A DNA stretch of 64,000 bases from Flavimobilis soli (lineage in GTDB: Bacteria > Actinomycetota > Actinomycetes > Actinomycetales > Cellulomonadaceae): positions 186,001 through 250,000 of the forward strand of contig NZ_PDJH01000001.1 in the NCBI RefSeq assembly GCF_002564025.1. The letters run 5' to 3'. Made by a program: the position numbers and the translations under genes. Shown one piece after another: positions 38,686-48,914 of the stretch; the first letter of the stretch is position 1, and each line of letters begins with the position of its first letter. The notes beneath the pieces are model-generated. The model was given only the letters and a program-made list of their open reading frames with translations, made no database searches and was not told the DNA's origin.

Positions 38686-39354
38686 TCACCAGGGGATGTC
38701 GACGAGGCGGTCGCGGTCCCACGGGACCGACCAGCCGAGCTCGTCGAGGATCCCGCTCAGGACGATCGCCGTGAACCCCCACACGACGTTGCCCGCGACC
38801 TCGAACGCCGGGCCGCGATACGTGCGCCCGCCCCGCTCGAGCGCGGTCGTCCCGCGGTTCGCGGGCGCGACGAGGTCCGCGACGGGGGCGCGGAACACCT
38901 GCGCCGACTCACCGCGGTCGACGACGCGCACGTCGGTCGGCCGCGCCCACCAACCGAGCACGGGAGTGACGAGGTGGTCGCTCACCGGCAGGGGGAGCGC
39001 CCCGAGGGTGCCGAGCACCTCGACGCCGTCCGTGTCGAGGCCCGTCTCCTCCTCGGCCTCGCGCAGTGCCGCCGCGACGAGGTCGTCGTCCGTCGGGTCC
39101 ATCCGGCCTCCCGGGAACGCGACCTGGCCGGGGTGGTGACGCAGCGTCGACGCACGACGCACGAGCAGCACGTCCAGGTCGGCCGGGACTGCGGGCGCGT
39201 CACCCGCGTGCTCCGCGGGGACGTCGTCGAGCCGCCCGAACAGCACGAGCACCGCTGCGGGACGCGACGCGTCCGCAGCGGGCAGCCTGCCTGTCGCCGC
39301 GCGCCAGTCGATCCCGTCGGCGGCGAGGGTGCGCAGCTGTGCGAGGGCGTCCAT
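38686..39354 (-). CDS. Nudix hydrolase, CoA pyrophosphatase type
   Basis: This 222-residue hydrolase shows both the CoA-specific signature (VRRASTLRHHPGQVAFPGG) and the Nudix box beginning at GGRMDPTDDDL and ending REAEEETGL. Such enzymes cleave CoA derivatives to 4'-phosphopantetheine and adenosine 3',5'-bisphosphate. ATG 39354 lies 1 base after the stop of the upstream amidotransferase gene, so the pair is coupled. A C-terminal segment NVVWGFTAIVLSGILDELGW is typical of the NudL group. Confidence 0.88.
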   Translation of the reverse strand: MDALAQLRTLAADGIDWRAATGRLPAADASRPAAVLVLFGRLDDVPAEHAGDAPAVPADLDVLLVRRASTLRHHPGQVAFPGGRMDPTDDDLVAAALREAEEETGLDTDGVEVLGTLGALPLPVSDHLVTPVLGWWARPTDVRVVDRGESAQVFRAPVADLVAPANRGTTALERGGRTYRGPAFEVAGNVVWGFTAIVLSGILDELGWSVPWDRDRLVDIPW

Positions 39355-39355
39355 G

Positions 39356-40093
39356 TCAGCCCCGCCGGTACCTCACGGCGTCCGCGAACGTCCCGAGCCC
39401 CACGAGCGCGCGCGGCGCGAGGCTCGGCAGGCGCTCACGCCCCTGCTCGCGGATCGACGCGATCTGCGCCGCGGTGAGCTCCTCCGCCGTCTCCGGCTCG
39501 TCGAGCCACGCGCCGAGCATCGGCGCGTCGACCTCGAGGTGGAACTGGAACCCGGTCGCGCTACCCAGGCGGAACGCCTGAACCGGCGTCACGTCCGTCG
39601 ACGCGAGCACGCTCGCGCCGTCGGGCGCCTCGACCGCGTCGTCGTGCCAGTGCAGCACCTCGGGGTCCGCGTGCGCGTCGACCACGAGCGGGTACAGGTA
39701 CGGGTCGCGGATGCCGTCACCCGTCACGGAGACGGGACCGAAGCCCAGCTCGTGGTGAGCGCCCGGGTGGAACGCCGCACCGTGCGCGACCGCGAGGAGC
39801 TGCATGCCGAGGCAGACGCCGAGCACGGGGATGTCCGCCTCGACCGCCGCCACGAGGAGCCTGCGCTCAGCGGCGAGGCCGGGATGCTCCTCGTCGTCGA
39901 GCGCACCAGCGGCGCCGCCCATGACGACGAGACCGCCGAGGCGGCTCACGTCGGGCAGGTGCGGGTCGTGCTCGTCGAGCACCGTCCGGACCGTCCACGG
40001 GATGTCGCGCTGCTCGAGGCCGCGAGCGATCAGGCCAGGCCCCTCCCAGGCGGCGTGCTGCAGCACCAGCACGGGTGCGTCGTTGAACTCCAC
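39356..40093 (-). CDS. Class I glutamine amidotransferase domain protein
   Basis: This is a 245-residue stand-alone GATase. The Cys nucleophile is in LGVCLGMQLLAVAHG (about 88-102) and the His-Glu pair in FQFHLEVD near 185-190. It resembles the GMP-synthase-like amidotransferases of unknown substrate, sometimes annotated gamma-glutamyl hydrolases. GTG 40093 (VEFNDAPVLVLQHA) was chosen because it lies 7 bases after TAGAGT, a leaderless layout. An upstream ATG at 40111 would run through the promoter. It is co-transcribed with the Nudix gene. Confidence 0.87.
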   Translation of the reverse strand: MEFNDAPVLVLQHAAWEGPGLIARGLEQRDIPWTVRTVLDEHDPHLPDVSRLGGLVVMGGAAGALDDEEHPGLAAERRLLVAAVEADIPVLGVCLGMQLLAVAHGAAFHPGAHHELGFGPVSVTGDGIRDPYLYPLVVDAHADPEVLHWHDDAVEAPDGASVLASTDVTPVQAFRLGSATGFQFHLEVDAPMLGAWLDEPETAEELTAAQIASIREQGRERLPSLAPRALVGLGTFADAVRYRRG

Positions 40094-40147
40094 GGGGAAG
40101 ACTCTACGCACGCCCCGGGCGCGCGCAGGTGAAGATCGTGGGTACCG

Positions 40148-41605
<1,458 letters not shown>

Positions 41606-41678
41606 CTAGGGGCGCGGTCCGACGCTCGGGCGGGACTCGGCAGGGCTGCCGAGGGCGCCCGGAGAACCTGCGCCGGCG

Positions 41679-41711
41679 CCAAGATGAACGGAAGGTGAAC
41701 GAGCAATGAAA
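41679..41711. promoter_or_regulatory. PHO-box-like triple 11-bp repeat upstream of the phosphate transporter
   Basis: Read on the minus strand, three consecutive 11-base units occur: TTTCATTGCTC (41711-41701), GTTCACCTTCC (41700-41690) and GTTCATCTTGG (41689-41679). They match the GTTCAYY-type direct repeat units bound by PhoP in Streptomyces. The array ends 71 bases before the start of a PiT phosphate transporter gene and about 80 bases upstream of the divergent GuaB1-type gene. Confidence 0.8.
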
Positions 41712-41782
41712 TGTCCACAGATCCGTGGTGTTCTGTCGCGCTTCGGGCCCTTCAGGGGGTGGACAGACCTCCTCGTGACCCC

Positions 41783-43039
41783 ATGATGGACAACGTGGCA
41801 GAGCTTCTGATCCTCACGCTGGTGATCATCACCGCCCTCGCATTCGACTTCACGAACGGGTTCCACGACACCGGGAACGCCATGGCGACCTCCATCGCGA
41901 CGGGCGCACTCAAGCCCCGCACCGCGGTGGCGCTCTCGGCGGTCCTCAACCTCGTCGGCGCGTTCCTCTCGGTCGCCGTCGCGGCGACCGTCGCCAAGGG
42001 CATCGTCAACCTCGACGGCGTCTCCGGGGACGCCCTCCTGACGATCGTCTTCGCCGGCCTCGTCGGCGGCATCCTCTGGAACGTCTTCACCTGGCTGCTC
42101 GGCCTGCCGTCGAGCTCGTCGCACGCTCTCTTCGGCGGCCTCATCGGCGCCGCGCTCATCGCGCTCGGCACGAGCGGCGTCGTCTGGGGCGGCGTCGTCG
42201 CCAAGATCCTCCTGCCAGCCCTCCTGGCGCCCGTCGTCGCCGGCCTCGTCGCCGCGGTCGGCACCTGGGTCGTCCACCGCATCGTGCGGGGAGTCCCGGA
42301 GAAGGCGCAGGAGCGCGGCTTCCGCTGGGGCCAGGTCGGCTCGGCGTCCCTCGTCTCCCTCGCGCACGGCACGAACGACGCGCAGAAGACGATGGGCGTC
42401 ATCTTCCTTGCGCTCGTCGCGCACGGCACGGTGACCGCCGACGACCACATCCCGTTCTGGGTCATCGCCGCGTGCGCGGTAGCGATCGCGCTCGGTACGT
42501 ACCTGGGTGGCTGGCGGGTCATCCGCACGCTCGGCAAGGGCCTCGTGGAGATCTCCTCGCCGCAGGGCATGGCTGCTGAGACGTCGTCCGCCGCGATCAT
42601 CCTCACCTCGTCGAGCCTCGGCCTGCCGCTGTCGACGACGCACGTCGCGACCGGTTCGATCCTCGGCTCGGGCGTCGGTCGCCCGGGCGCCGAGGTCCGC
42701 TGGGGCGTCGCCGGGCGCATGGGCGTCGCGTGGCTCATCACGCTGCCCGCCTCGGGCCTCGTGGGGGCGGCGTGCTGGTTCCTCGCGCACGCCGTCGGCG
42801 GCGCGACCGGCATCCTCGTCGTCTTCGCGCTCCTCGTCGCCGGATGCTTCGCCATGTGGCGCCGCTCGCGCAAGGAGCCCGTCAACCCGGACAACGTCAA
42901 CGACGAGTGGGACGGCGGCCAGCCGAGCCTCGGTGACGCGGTCGACGAGGCCATGGCCGTCGTGACCTCGATCGAGGCGCCCGCCCGCCCTGACGCCCGC
43001 CCCGAGGCCGCGTCGCCCGCCGTCCCGGCCGCGGTCTGA
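41783..43039 (+). CDS. pit: PiT-family inorganic phosphate transporter
   Basis: This 418-residue membrane protein couples phosphate uptake to protons or cations. Both PiT signatures are present: FTNGFHDTGNAMATSIA near residue 22-38 and SLAHGTNDAQKTMGVIF near 193-209. About ten membrane helices surround a central loop, with an acidic C-terminal tail of about 45 residues. The start is ATG 41783 (MMDNVAELLIL); no strong ribosome-binding site precedes it, and ATG 41786 is an alternative. A PHO-box-like array upstream suggests PhoP control. A small membrane protein gene follows after 11 bases. Confidence 0.93.
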   Translation: MMDNVAELLILTLVIITALAFDFTNGFHDTGNAMATSIATGALKPRTAVALSAVLNLVGAFLSVAVAATVAKGIVNLDGVSGDALLTIVFAGLVGGILWNVFTWLLGLPSSSSHALFGGLIGAALIALGTSGVVWGGVVAKILLPALLAPVVAGLVAAVGTWVVHRIVRGVPEKAQERGFRWGQVGSASLVSLAHGTNDAQKTMGVIFLALVAHGTVTADDHIPFWVIAACAVAIALGTYLGGWRVIRTLGKGLVEISSPQGMAAETSSAAIILTSSSLGLPLSTTHVATGSILGSGVGRPGAEVRWGVAGRMGVAWLITLPASGLVGAACWFLAHAVGGATGILVVFALLVAGCFAMWRRSRKEPVNPDNVNDEWDGGQPSLGDAVDEAMAVVTSIEAPARPDARPEAASPAVPAAV

Positions 43040-43050
43040 GAGGACTGGAC

Positions 43051-43290
43051 ATGAACGCAGCAGAGCTCGGCATCTCCCTCGTCAAGGTCGTCGCCGTCGG
43101 CCTCCTCCTCGGCGCGGGGCTGCCCGCGATCTTCGCGATCGGCATCCGCGCGACCGCCGCCGTCGAGACCGGACCTGACGGCGTCGAGCGCATGACGACG
43201 TCGGGCCGCGTCCGCGCGGTCGTGTGCTTCGGTGTCGTGCTCGCCGCCGTCGTCGCCGGGATCGTCTGGATCGTCTCCGGCGGTCACTGA
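43051..43290 (+). CDS. Small two-helix membrane protein following pit
   Basis: This 79-residue protein has two membrane helices: about 8-32 (ISLVKVVAVGLLLGAGLPAIF) and 52-74 (VVCFGVVLAAVVAGIVWIV). A short polar loop with ETGPDGVERMTTSGRVR joins them. ATG 43051 has GAGAGGACTGG upstream and follows the pit stop closely, so co-transcription is near certain. Small proteins of this type often sit behind PiT genes in actinobacteria. A role as accessory subunit is inference. Confidence 0.8.
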   Translation: MNAAELGISLVKVVAVGLLLGAGLPAIFAIGIRATAAVETGPDGVERMTTSGRVRAVVCFGVVLAAVVAGIVWIVSGGH

Positions 43291-43416
43291 ACCTCCCCGC
43301 GCGCTCCACGGCTGTCCCCGCGGTCTGCGCGCCCCCCCTGCGCGGCCGCCCCGTAGAGTGGGAGACCGGCGGACGTCCGGTACCCGGTCGGGGCCGGAGA
43401 CCTGGAGGACGACGCG

Positions 43417-45297
43417 ATGGGGCTTCTCGAGCAGATCACGGGACCGGCGCGCCTGCGCACGCTGACGATCGCGCAGACGGAGCAGCTCGCCGAGGAGATC
43501 CGCGAGTTCCTGGTGCAGGCCGTCTCCCGGACCGGCGGTCACCTCGGCCCCAACCTCGGCGTCGTCGAGCTGACGATCGCGATGCACCGCGTGTTCAGCT
43601 CACCGACGGACACCTTCGTGTTCGACACGGGCCACCAGTCGTACGTGCACAAGCTCCTGACCGGTCGCCAGGACTTCTCCCGGCTGCGCCGCCACGACGG
43701 GCTGTCCGGCTACCCGAGCCGCGCCGAGTCGGAGCACGACGTCGTCGAGAACTCGCACGCGTCGACCGCCCTCTCGTGGGCCGACGGCATCGCGAAGGCG
43801 AACGCGCTCAAGGGCGCGCTCGACCGGCACGTCGTCGCCGTCATCGGTGACGGCGCCCTCACCGGCGGCATGGCCTGGGAGGCCATCAACAACATCGCAG
43901 ACTCGACCGACGAGCGCCTCGTCATCGTCGTCAACGACAACGGCCGCTCGTATGCGCCGACGATCGGCGGCCTCGCGCACCACCTCGACACGCTGCGCAC
44001 GACCCGCGGCTACGAGCAGGTGCTCAGCTGGGGAAAGCGCACGCTCAAGCGCTCGGGCCTGCCCGGGCGCGTCACGTACGACGCGCTGCACGGTCTGAAG
44101 AAGGGCATCAAGGACGTCGTCGCGCCGCAAGGCATGTTCGAGGACCTGGGCCTGAAGTACATCGGCCCGGTCGACGGTCACGACATCGCCGCGCTCGAGC
44201 GCTCCCTGAGCGCGGCGCGCGCGTTCGGCGGTCCCGTCCTCGTGCACGTCATGACGGAGAAGGGGCGCGGCTACTCGCCTGCCGAGCAGGACGTCGCGGA
44301 CCGCTTCCACGCCGTCGGGCAGATCCACCCTGAGACGGGCCTGCCCGTCGCGCCGTCACGCTTCGGCTGGACGTCGGTGTTCGCCGACGAGATCGTCGCG
44401 ATCGGCCGCCGCAGGCCCGACGTCGTCGCGATCACCGCGGCGATGCTCAACCCGGTCGGTCTCGCACCCTTCCAGGCGGAGTTCCCGCACCGCACGTTCG
44501 ACGTCGGCATCGCGGAGCAGCACGCGGTCACCTCTGCGGCCGGGATGGCGTTCGCGGGCATGCACCCGGTCGTCGCGGTCTACGCGACGTTCCTCAACCG
44601 GGCGTTCGACCAGGTGCTCATGGACGTCGCGCTGCACCGCGCGGGCGTGACGTTCGTGCTCGACCGTGCCGGGATCACCGGGGACGACGGCGCGAGCCAC
44701 AACGGGATGTGGGACCTCGCGATGCTGCGCATCGTGCCCGGGCTGCGCCTCGCGGCGCCCCGAGACGAGGCGACGCTCCGGTCCGCGCTGCGTGCGGCGG
44801 TGGACGTCGACGACGCTCCGACGGTCGTGCGGTACCCCAAGGGCTCGGTCGGCCCTGACCTCGCGGCGATCGACGAGCTCGACGGCGTGGACGTCCTCGC
44901 CCGCCACGAGCCGGGTGACGGCGAGCTGCGGCGCGTGCTCGTCGTCGGTATCGGCTCGATGGCCGGTACCGGGCTGGGGTTGGGGGAGAAGCTCGCCGCC
45001 CTCGGGCTCGGGTGCACCGTCGTGTCGCCGACGTGGGTGCTGCCGCTGCCGAGCGCGCTCGTGAAGTCGGCGGGGGAGCACGACCTGGTCGTGACGATCG
45101 AGGACGGCCTCGCCGACGGGGGCGTCGGCGCGCTCGTGCGCGAGCGTGCCGCGGAGGCGGGCGTGCGGACGCCCGTGCACACGGTCGGGCTGCCGACCGC
45201 GTTCCTCCCGCACGCGAGCCGCGAGCAGGTCGTCGAGGGCAACAGGCTGACCGTCCCGGACATCACCGCGGACGTGCTGCGGATCCTCGGGATCTGA
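43417..45297 (+). CDS. dxs: 1-deoxy-D-xylulose-5-phosphate synthase
   Basis: This 626-residue thiamine-diphosphate enzyme makes the first intermediate of the MEP isoprenoid pathway from pyruvate and glyceraldehyde 3-phosphate. Motifs are in order: [30 protein letters not shown], the ThDP motif [16 protein letters not shown] at about 144-159, [11 protein letters not shown] with the catalytic Glu, and [18 protein letters not shown] 43417 has GGAGGACG upstream. TAGAGT at about 43354-43359 may be the -10. A short hairpin GGGCTC-CAGA-GAGCCC at 45379-45394 is a weak terminator candidate. Confidence 0.97.
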   Translation: MGLLEQITGPARLRTLTIAQTEQLAEEIREFLVQAVSRTGGHLGPNLGVVELTIAMHRVFSSPTDTFVFDTGHQSYVHKLLTGRQDFSRLRRHDGLSGYPSRAESEHDVVENSHASTALSWADGIAKANALKGALDRHVVAVIGDGALTGGMAWEAINNIADSTDERLVIVVNDNGRSYAPTIGGLAHHLDTLRTTRGYEQVLSWGKRTLKRSGLPGRVTYDALHGLKKGIKDVVAPQGMFEDLGLKYIGPVDGHDIAALERSLSAARAFGGPVLVHVMTEKGRGYSPAEQDVADRFHAVGQIHPETGLPVAPSRFGWTSVFADEIVAIGRRRPDVVAITAAMLNPVGLAPFQAEFPHRTFDVGIAEQHAVTSAAGMAFAGMHPVVAVYATFLNRAFDQVLMDVALHRAGVTFVLDRAGITGDDGASHNGMWDLAMLRIVPGLRLAAPRDEATLRSALRAAVDVDDAPTVVRYPKGSVGPDLAAIDELDGVDVLARHEPGDGELRRVLVVGIGSMAGTGLGLGEKLAALGLGCTVVSPTWVLPLPSALVKSAGEHDLVVTIEDGLADGGVGALVRERAAEAGVRTPVHTVGLPTAFLPHASREQVVEGNRLTVPDITADVLRILGI

Positions 45298-45474
45298 CCT
45301 CGGCGCACAGCGCCTGAACGGTGAGGAGGCCGGACTTCCGGTGGGTCCTTGCCCCTGTGACGCACGACTCAGCGGGGCGGGCTCCAGAGAGCCCTAGGTC
45401 CCAAGTCGTCCCACGAATTTCTCCCTACGGTGGAACCAAGATCAGAACGATGATCCATCCACGAGGAGACGGCG
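45298..45474 (+). promoter_or_regulatory. pflB upstream region with inverted repeat
   Basis: A perfect inverted repeat GATCA-N6-TGATC lies at 45440-45455, about 20 bases before pflB. A possible -10 (TACGGT, 45425-45430) sits just upstream, so the repeat would overlap the transcription start region. It is not the FNR consensus (TTGAT-N4-ATCAA), nor a clear Rex or Crp/GlxR site. Anaerobic control of the operon is expected from its function; which protein binds here is unknown. GAGGAG at 45463-45468 is the pflB ribosome-binding site. Confidence 0.45.
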
Positions 45475-47583
45475 ATGACGACGACCGCAGACGGAACCAC
45501 GGGCACCCCCGAGACCGTCACCACTGATGCATGGCGCAGCTTCGACAAGGGTTCCTGGACCGAGACGGTCGACGTGCGCGACTTCATCCTGCGCAACTAC
45601 ACCCCCTACGAGGGCGACGCGTCCTTCCTCACCGGCCCCACCACCAAGACGCTGGCCGTCTGGGACACCCTCGAGAAGAACTACCTGTCCGTCGAGCGCG
45701 CCAAGCGTGTCTACGACGTCGACACGCAGACCCCCGCTGACATCGACGCCTTCCCCGCCGGCTACATCTGCGAGGAGGACGACGTCATCGTCGGCCTGCA
45801 GACCGACACCCCGCTCAAGCGCGCGATGATGCCCAACGGCGGGTGGCGCATGGTCGAGACCGCGATCCGCGAGGCTGGCCTCGAGCCCGACCCGCGCGTC
45901 AAGGAGATCTTCACCAAGTACCGCAAGACGCACAACGAGGGCGTCTTCGACATCTACACGCCGCGCATCCGCGCCGCCCGCTCGTCGCACATCATCACGG
46001 GCCTGCCCGACGCCTACGGCCGCGGCCGCATCATCGGCGACTACCGTCGCGTCGCCCTGTACGGCGTCGACTTCCTCATCGAGCAGAAGCAGAAGGACAA
46101 GGACAAGGTCGCCGACCAGCCCTTCTCCGAGCACTGGGCCCGCTACCGCGAGGAGCACTCGGAGCAGATCCGCGCGCTCAAGAAGCTCAAGACGCTCGGC
46201 GAGCAGTACGGCTTCGACCTGGGCCGCCCGGCCGCGAACGCCAAGGAGGCCGTCCAGTGGACGTACTTCGGCTACCTCGCGTCCGTGAAGTCGCAGGACG
46301 GCGCCGCGATGTCGTTCGGCCGCCTCTCCGCGTTCTTCGACGCGTACTTCGAGCGTGACCTCGCCGAGGGCACGATCACCGAGCAGGACGCCCAGGAGAT
46401 GATCGACGCCCTCGTCATCAAGCTCCGCATCGTGCGCTTCCTGCGGACGATCGACTACGACCAGATCTTCTCGGGCGACCCGTACTGGGCCACCTGGTCT
46501 GACGGTGGCATCGCCGAGGACGGCCGCACGCTCGTCACGAAGACGTCGTTCCGCCTGCTGCAGACGCTGCGCAACCTGGGCCCCGCCCCCGAGCCGAACA
46601 TCACGATCTTCTGGGACGAGGACCTGCCCGCGGGCTACAAGGAGTTCTGCGCCGCGATCTCGATCGAGACGAGCTCGATCCAGTACGAGTCGGACGAGCA
46701 GATCCGTGAGCGCTGGGGCGACGACGCGGCGATCGCGTGCTGCGTCTCCCCGATGAAGGTCGGCAAGCAGATGCAGTTCTTCGGGGCGCGCGTCAACGCC
46801 GCGAAGTCCCTGCTCTACGCGATCAACGGTGGTCGCGACGAGGTCAGTGGCAAGCAGGTCGTCACCGGCTTCGAGCCGGTCCAGGGCGACGGTCCGCTCG
46901 ACTTCGACGAGGTCTGGGCCAAGTACGAGGACATGCTCGACTGGGTCGTCGGCACCTACGTCGAGGCGCTCAACATCATCCACTACAGCCACGACAAGTA
47001 CGCCTACGAGGCCATGGAGATGGCGCTGCACGACAGCGACATCATCCGGACCATGGGCTGCGGCATCGCGGGCCTGTCGATCGTCGCGGACTCGCTCTCC
47101 GCCATCAGGTACGCCAAGGTCACCCCGGTCCGTGACGAGACCGGTCTGGTCGTCGACTACATCACCGAGGGCGACTTCCCGAAGTACGGCAACGACGACG
47201 ACCGTGCGGACGACATCGCGGCGACGATCGTGCACACGGTGATGTCGAAGATCAAGGCGATCCCGATGTACCGCGACGCGATCCCGACGCAGTCCGTCCT
47301 GACGATCACCTCGAACGTGGTCTACGGCAAGGCGACCGGCGCGTTCCCCTCGGGCCACGAGGCGGGCACCCCGTTCGCCCCGGGTGCCAACCCGGAGAAC
47401 GGCGCGGACACGCACGGCATGGTCGCCTCGATGCTCTCGGTCGGCAAGCTCGACTACAACGACGCGCTCGACGGCATCTCGCTGACGAACACGATCACCC
47501 CCTCGGGCCTGGGCCGCACGAAGGACGAGCAGGTCTCCAACCTGGTCGGAATCCTCGACGCTGGCTTCGTCCCGCAGGACTGA
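45475..47583 (+). CDS. pflB: Pyruvate formate-lyase core (formate C-acetyltransferase) lacking the glycyl-radical domain
   Basis: This 702-residue enzyme core converts pyruvate and CoA to acetyl-CoA and formate in anaerobic growth. The active-site cysteine pair is Cys422-Cys423 in AIACCVSPMKVGKQM. Most of the barrel is conserved (SFDKGSWTETVDVRDFI; TVRNMCGIAGLS-like segment RTMGCGIAGLSIVADSL). Ordinary PFL (about 760 residues) ends with the radical domain RVSGYAVRF. Here translation stops at NLVGILDAGFVPQD, just before that domain, and the missing domain is encoded by the next gene. The stop is not a simple frameshift, because 41 bases with a separate ribosome-binding site follow. PflB should therefore be inactive alone. 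Confidence 0.93.
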   Translation: MTTTADGTTGTPETVTTDAWRSFDKGSWTETVDVRDFILRNYTPYEGDASFLTGPTTKTLAVWDTLEKNYLSVERAKRVYDVDTQTPADIDAFPAGYICEEDDVIVGLQTDTPLKRAMMPNGGWRMVETAIREAGLEPDPRVKEIFTKYRKTHNEGVFDIYTPRIRAARSSHIITGLPDAYGRGRIIGDYRRVALYGVDFLIEQKQKDKDKVADQPFSEHWARYREEHSEQIRALKKLKTLGEQYGFDLGRPAANAKEAVQWTYFGYLASVKSQDGAAMSFGRLSAFFDAYFERDLAEGTITEQDAQEMIDALVIKLRIVRFLRTIDYDQIFSGDPYWATWSDGGIAEDGRTLVTKTSFRLLQTLRNLGPAPEPNITIFWDEDLPAGYKEFCAAISIETSSIQYESDEQIRERWGDDAAIACCVSPMKVGKQMQFFGARVNAAKSLLYAINGGRDEVSGKQVVTGFEPVQGDGPLDFDEVWAKYEDMLDWVVGTYVEALNIIHYSHDKYAYEAMEMALHDSDIIRTMGCGIAGLSIVADSLSAIRYAKVTPVRDETGLVVDYITEGDFPKYGNDDDRADDIAATIVHTVMSKIKAIPMYRDAIPTQSVLTITSNVVYGKATGAFPSGHEAGTPFAPGANPENGADTHGMVASMLSVGKLDYNDALDGISLTNTITPSGLGRTKDEQVSNLVGILDAGFVPQD

Positions 47584-47624
47584 CTCGACCGACACACTCG
47601 TAGGACAGACGGAAGGAAACGACG

Positions 47625-47873
47625 ATGGGCAAGAAGTTCGACGAGCGCCTCGCCGACATGAAGGCAGCGCGGGACTGCAACGGCGGCGTCAAGGGCCTGT
47701 ACCACGCCAACATCAACGTCCTGAACCGGGACACCCTCGAGGACGCCATGGAGCACCCCGAGAAGTACCCGCAGCTCACGGTCCGTGTCTCCGGATACGC
47801 TGTGAACTTCGTCAAGCTGACACGTGAGCAGCAGCTCGACGTCCTCTCGCGGACGTTCCACCAGAGCGCCTGA
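47625..47873 (+). CDS. Stand-alone glycyl-radical domain protein (GrcA-like), second subunit of PFL
   Basis: This 82-residue protein matches the C-terminal domain of PFL and E. coli GrcA (YfiD): [20 protein letters not shown], then [20 protein letters not shown] and DVLSRTF. The radical-bearing glycine is Gly57 in RVSGYAV. Unlike GrcA, it has only a short charged N-terminus ([20 protein letters not shown]). ATG 47625 has GGAAGGAAACG upstream. It sits between pflB and pflA. Since the adjacent PFL lacks this domain, it is probably an obligatory subunit rather than a spare part as in E. coli. Confidence 0.92.
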   Translation: MGKKFDERLADMKAARDCNGGVKGLYHANINVLNRDTLEDAMEHPEKYPQLTVRVSGYAVNFVKLTREQQLDVLSRTFHQSA

Positions 47874-47923
47874 GCTCTTCACCGCAGCCCCGCCCCGACC
47901 GACAAGAAACGGAGACAGACGAG

Positions 47924-48805
47924 ATGACCATCAGTCTTCCCGCCCCCGTGGTCGGCGGCGGGGCGAGCGGTGACCAGGGGTTCGACGCCCCAGTGGGTCG
48001 CGCCGAAGGTGCTGGCACGGCAGCGCTTGAGCTGTCCCACGCCGACCGCAGCGAGCGGTTCGCGCAGATGCGGGCGGGCCAGCTCGGTTCGGTGCACTCG
48101 TGGGAGCTCGTCACGGCCGTCGACGGCCCCGGGACCCGCATGACGGTGTTCCTCTCGGGCTGCCCGCTGCGGTGCCTGTACTGCCACAACCCCGACACGA
48201 TGCAGATGCGGTCCGGTGACCCGGTCGAGGCGAGCGAGCTGCTGCGTCGCATCCGCCGCTACCGGTCCGTGTTCCGTGCGACGGGGGGCGGCATCACCCT
48301 CTCGGGCGGCGAGGTGCTCATGCAGCCCGCCTTCGCGGCGACGATCCTCGCCGGCGCGAAGGAGATGGGGATCCACACCGCGATCGACACGTCGGGCTAC
48401 CTCGGTGCGGCGTGCACCGACGAGATGCTCGACAACATCGACCTGGTCCTGCTCGACGTGAAGTCGGGCGACCCGGAGACCTACAAGAAGGTCACGGGCC
48501 GCGAGCTGCAGCCCACGCTCGACTTCGGCCGCCGGCTCGCCGAGAAGGGCATCGAGGTCTGGCTCCGCTTCGTGCTCGTGCCCGGTCTCACCGACGCTCC
48601 GGAGAACGTCGAGAAGGTCGCGGAGTACGCGGCCACGCTCTCGAACGTCTCCCGCGTCGAGGTGTTGCCCTTCCACCAGATGGGCAAGGACAAGTGGCAG
48701 TCGCTCGGGCTCGACTACCAGCTCGCCGACACGAAGCCGCCGACGAACGACGAGGTCGAGTCGGTCCGGGCCCGCTTCCGCAAGCGCGGGCTCACGGTCT
48801 ACTGA
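47924..48805 (+). CDS. pflA: Pyruvate formate-lyase activating enzyme
   Basis: This 293-residue radical-SAM enzyme abstracts hydrogen from the PFL glycine. The cluster motif CxxxCxxC is in LSGCPLRCLYCHNPDTM at about 82-98, followed by GGGITLSGGEVLMQP and DTSGYL. An N-terminal extension of about 55 residues (low-complexity Gly/Ala/Pro) precedes the conserved start LGSVHSWELVTAVDGPGTR. ATG 47924 has GGAGACAGACG upstream. It is the last gene of the pfl operon. Here its target glycine lies on a separate small protein. Confidence 0.95.
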   Translation: MTISLPAPVVGGGASGDQGFDAPVGRAEGAGTAALELSHADRSERFAQMRAGQLGSVHSWELVTAVDGPGTRMTVFLSGCPLRCLYCHNPDTMQMRSGDPVEASELLRRIRRYRSVFRATGGGITLSGGEVLMQPAFAATILAGAKEMGIHTAIDTSGYLGAACTDEMLDNIDLVLLDVKSGDPETYKKVTGRELQPTLDFGRRLAEKGIEVWLRFVLVPGLTDAPENVEKVAEYAATLSNVSRVEVLPFHQMGKDKWQSLGLDYQLADTKPPTNDEVESVRARFRKRGLTVY

Positions 48806-48823
48806 CCGCTCCCGCACAGAAGC

Positions 48824-48863
48824 ACGACGAAGGTCCGCGACGGATGTCGCGGACCTTCGTCGT
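48824..48863 (+). terminator. Terminator of the pfl operon
   Basis: An 18-bp perfect stem (48824-48841 with 48846-48863) has a GGAT loop, 18 bases after the pflA stop. The facing minus-strand DUF1416 gene ends at 48915, so it may serve both strands. Confidence 0.88.
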
Positions 48864-48914
48864 TCCCTGTCGAGCGCGTCGGCCGTCCAGACGGCGCGGT
48901 GGCTCGCCCGACCG

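Noticed and set aside
45298..45474. FNR, Crp/GlxR or Rex site upstream of pflB
   Set aside because: Only partial half-sites (such as TGTGA near 45357) were found. The one exact inverted repeat, GATCA-N6-TGATC, does not fit these consensus sequences.
47584..47624. Frameshift or sequencing error splitting one PFL gene
   Set aside because: The gap of 41 bases contains a stop, a good ribosome-binding site and a fresh ATG. The small protein has its own N-terminal extension. A single base change would not join the two into a normal PFL.
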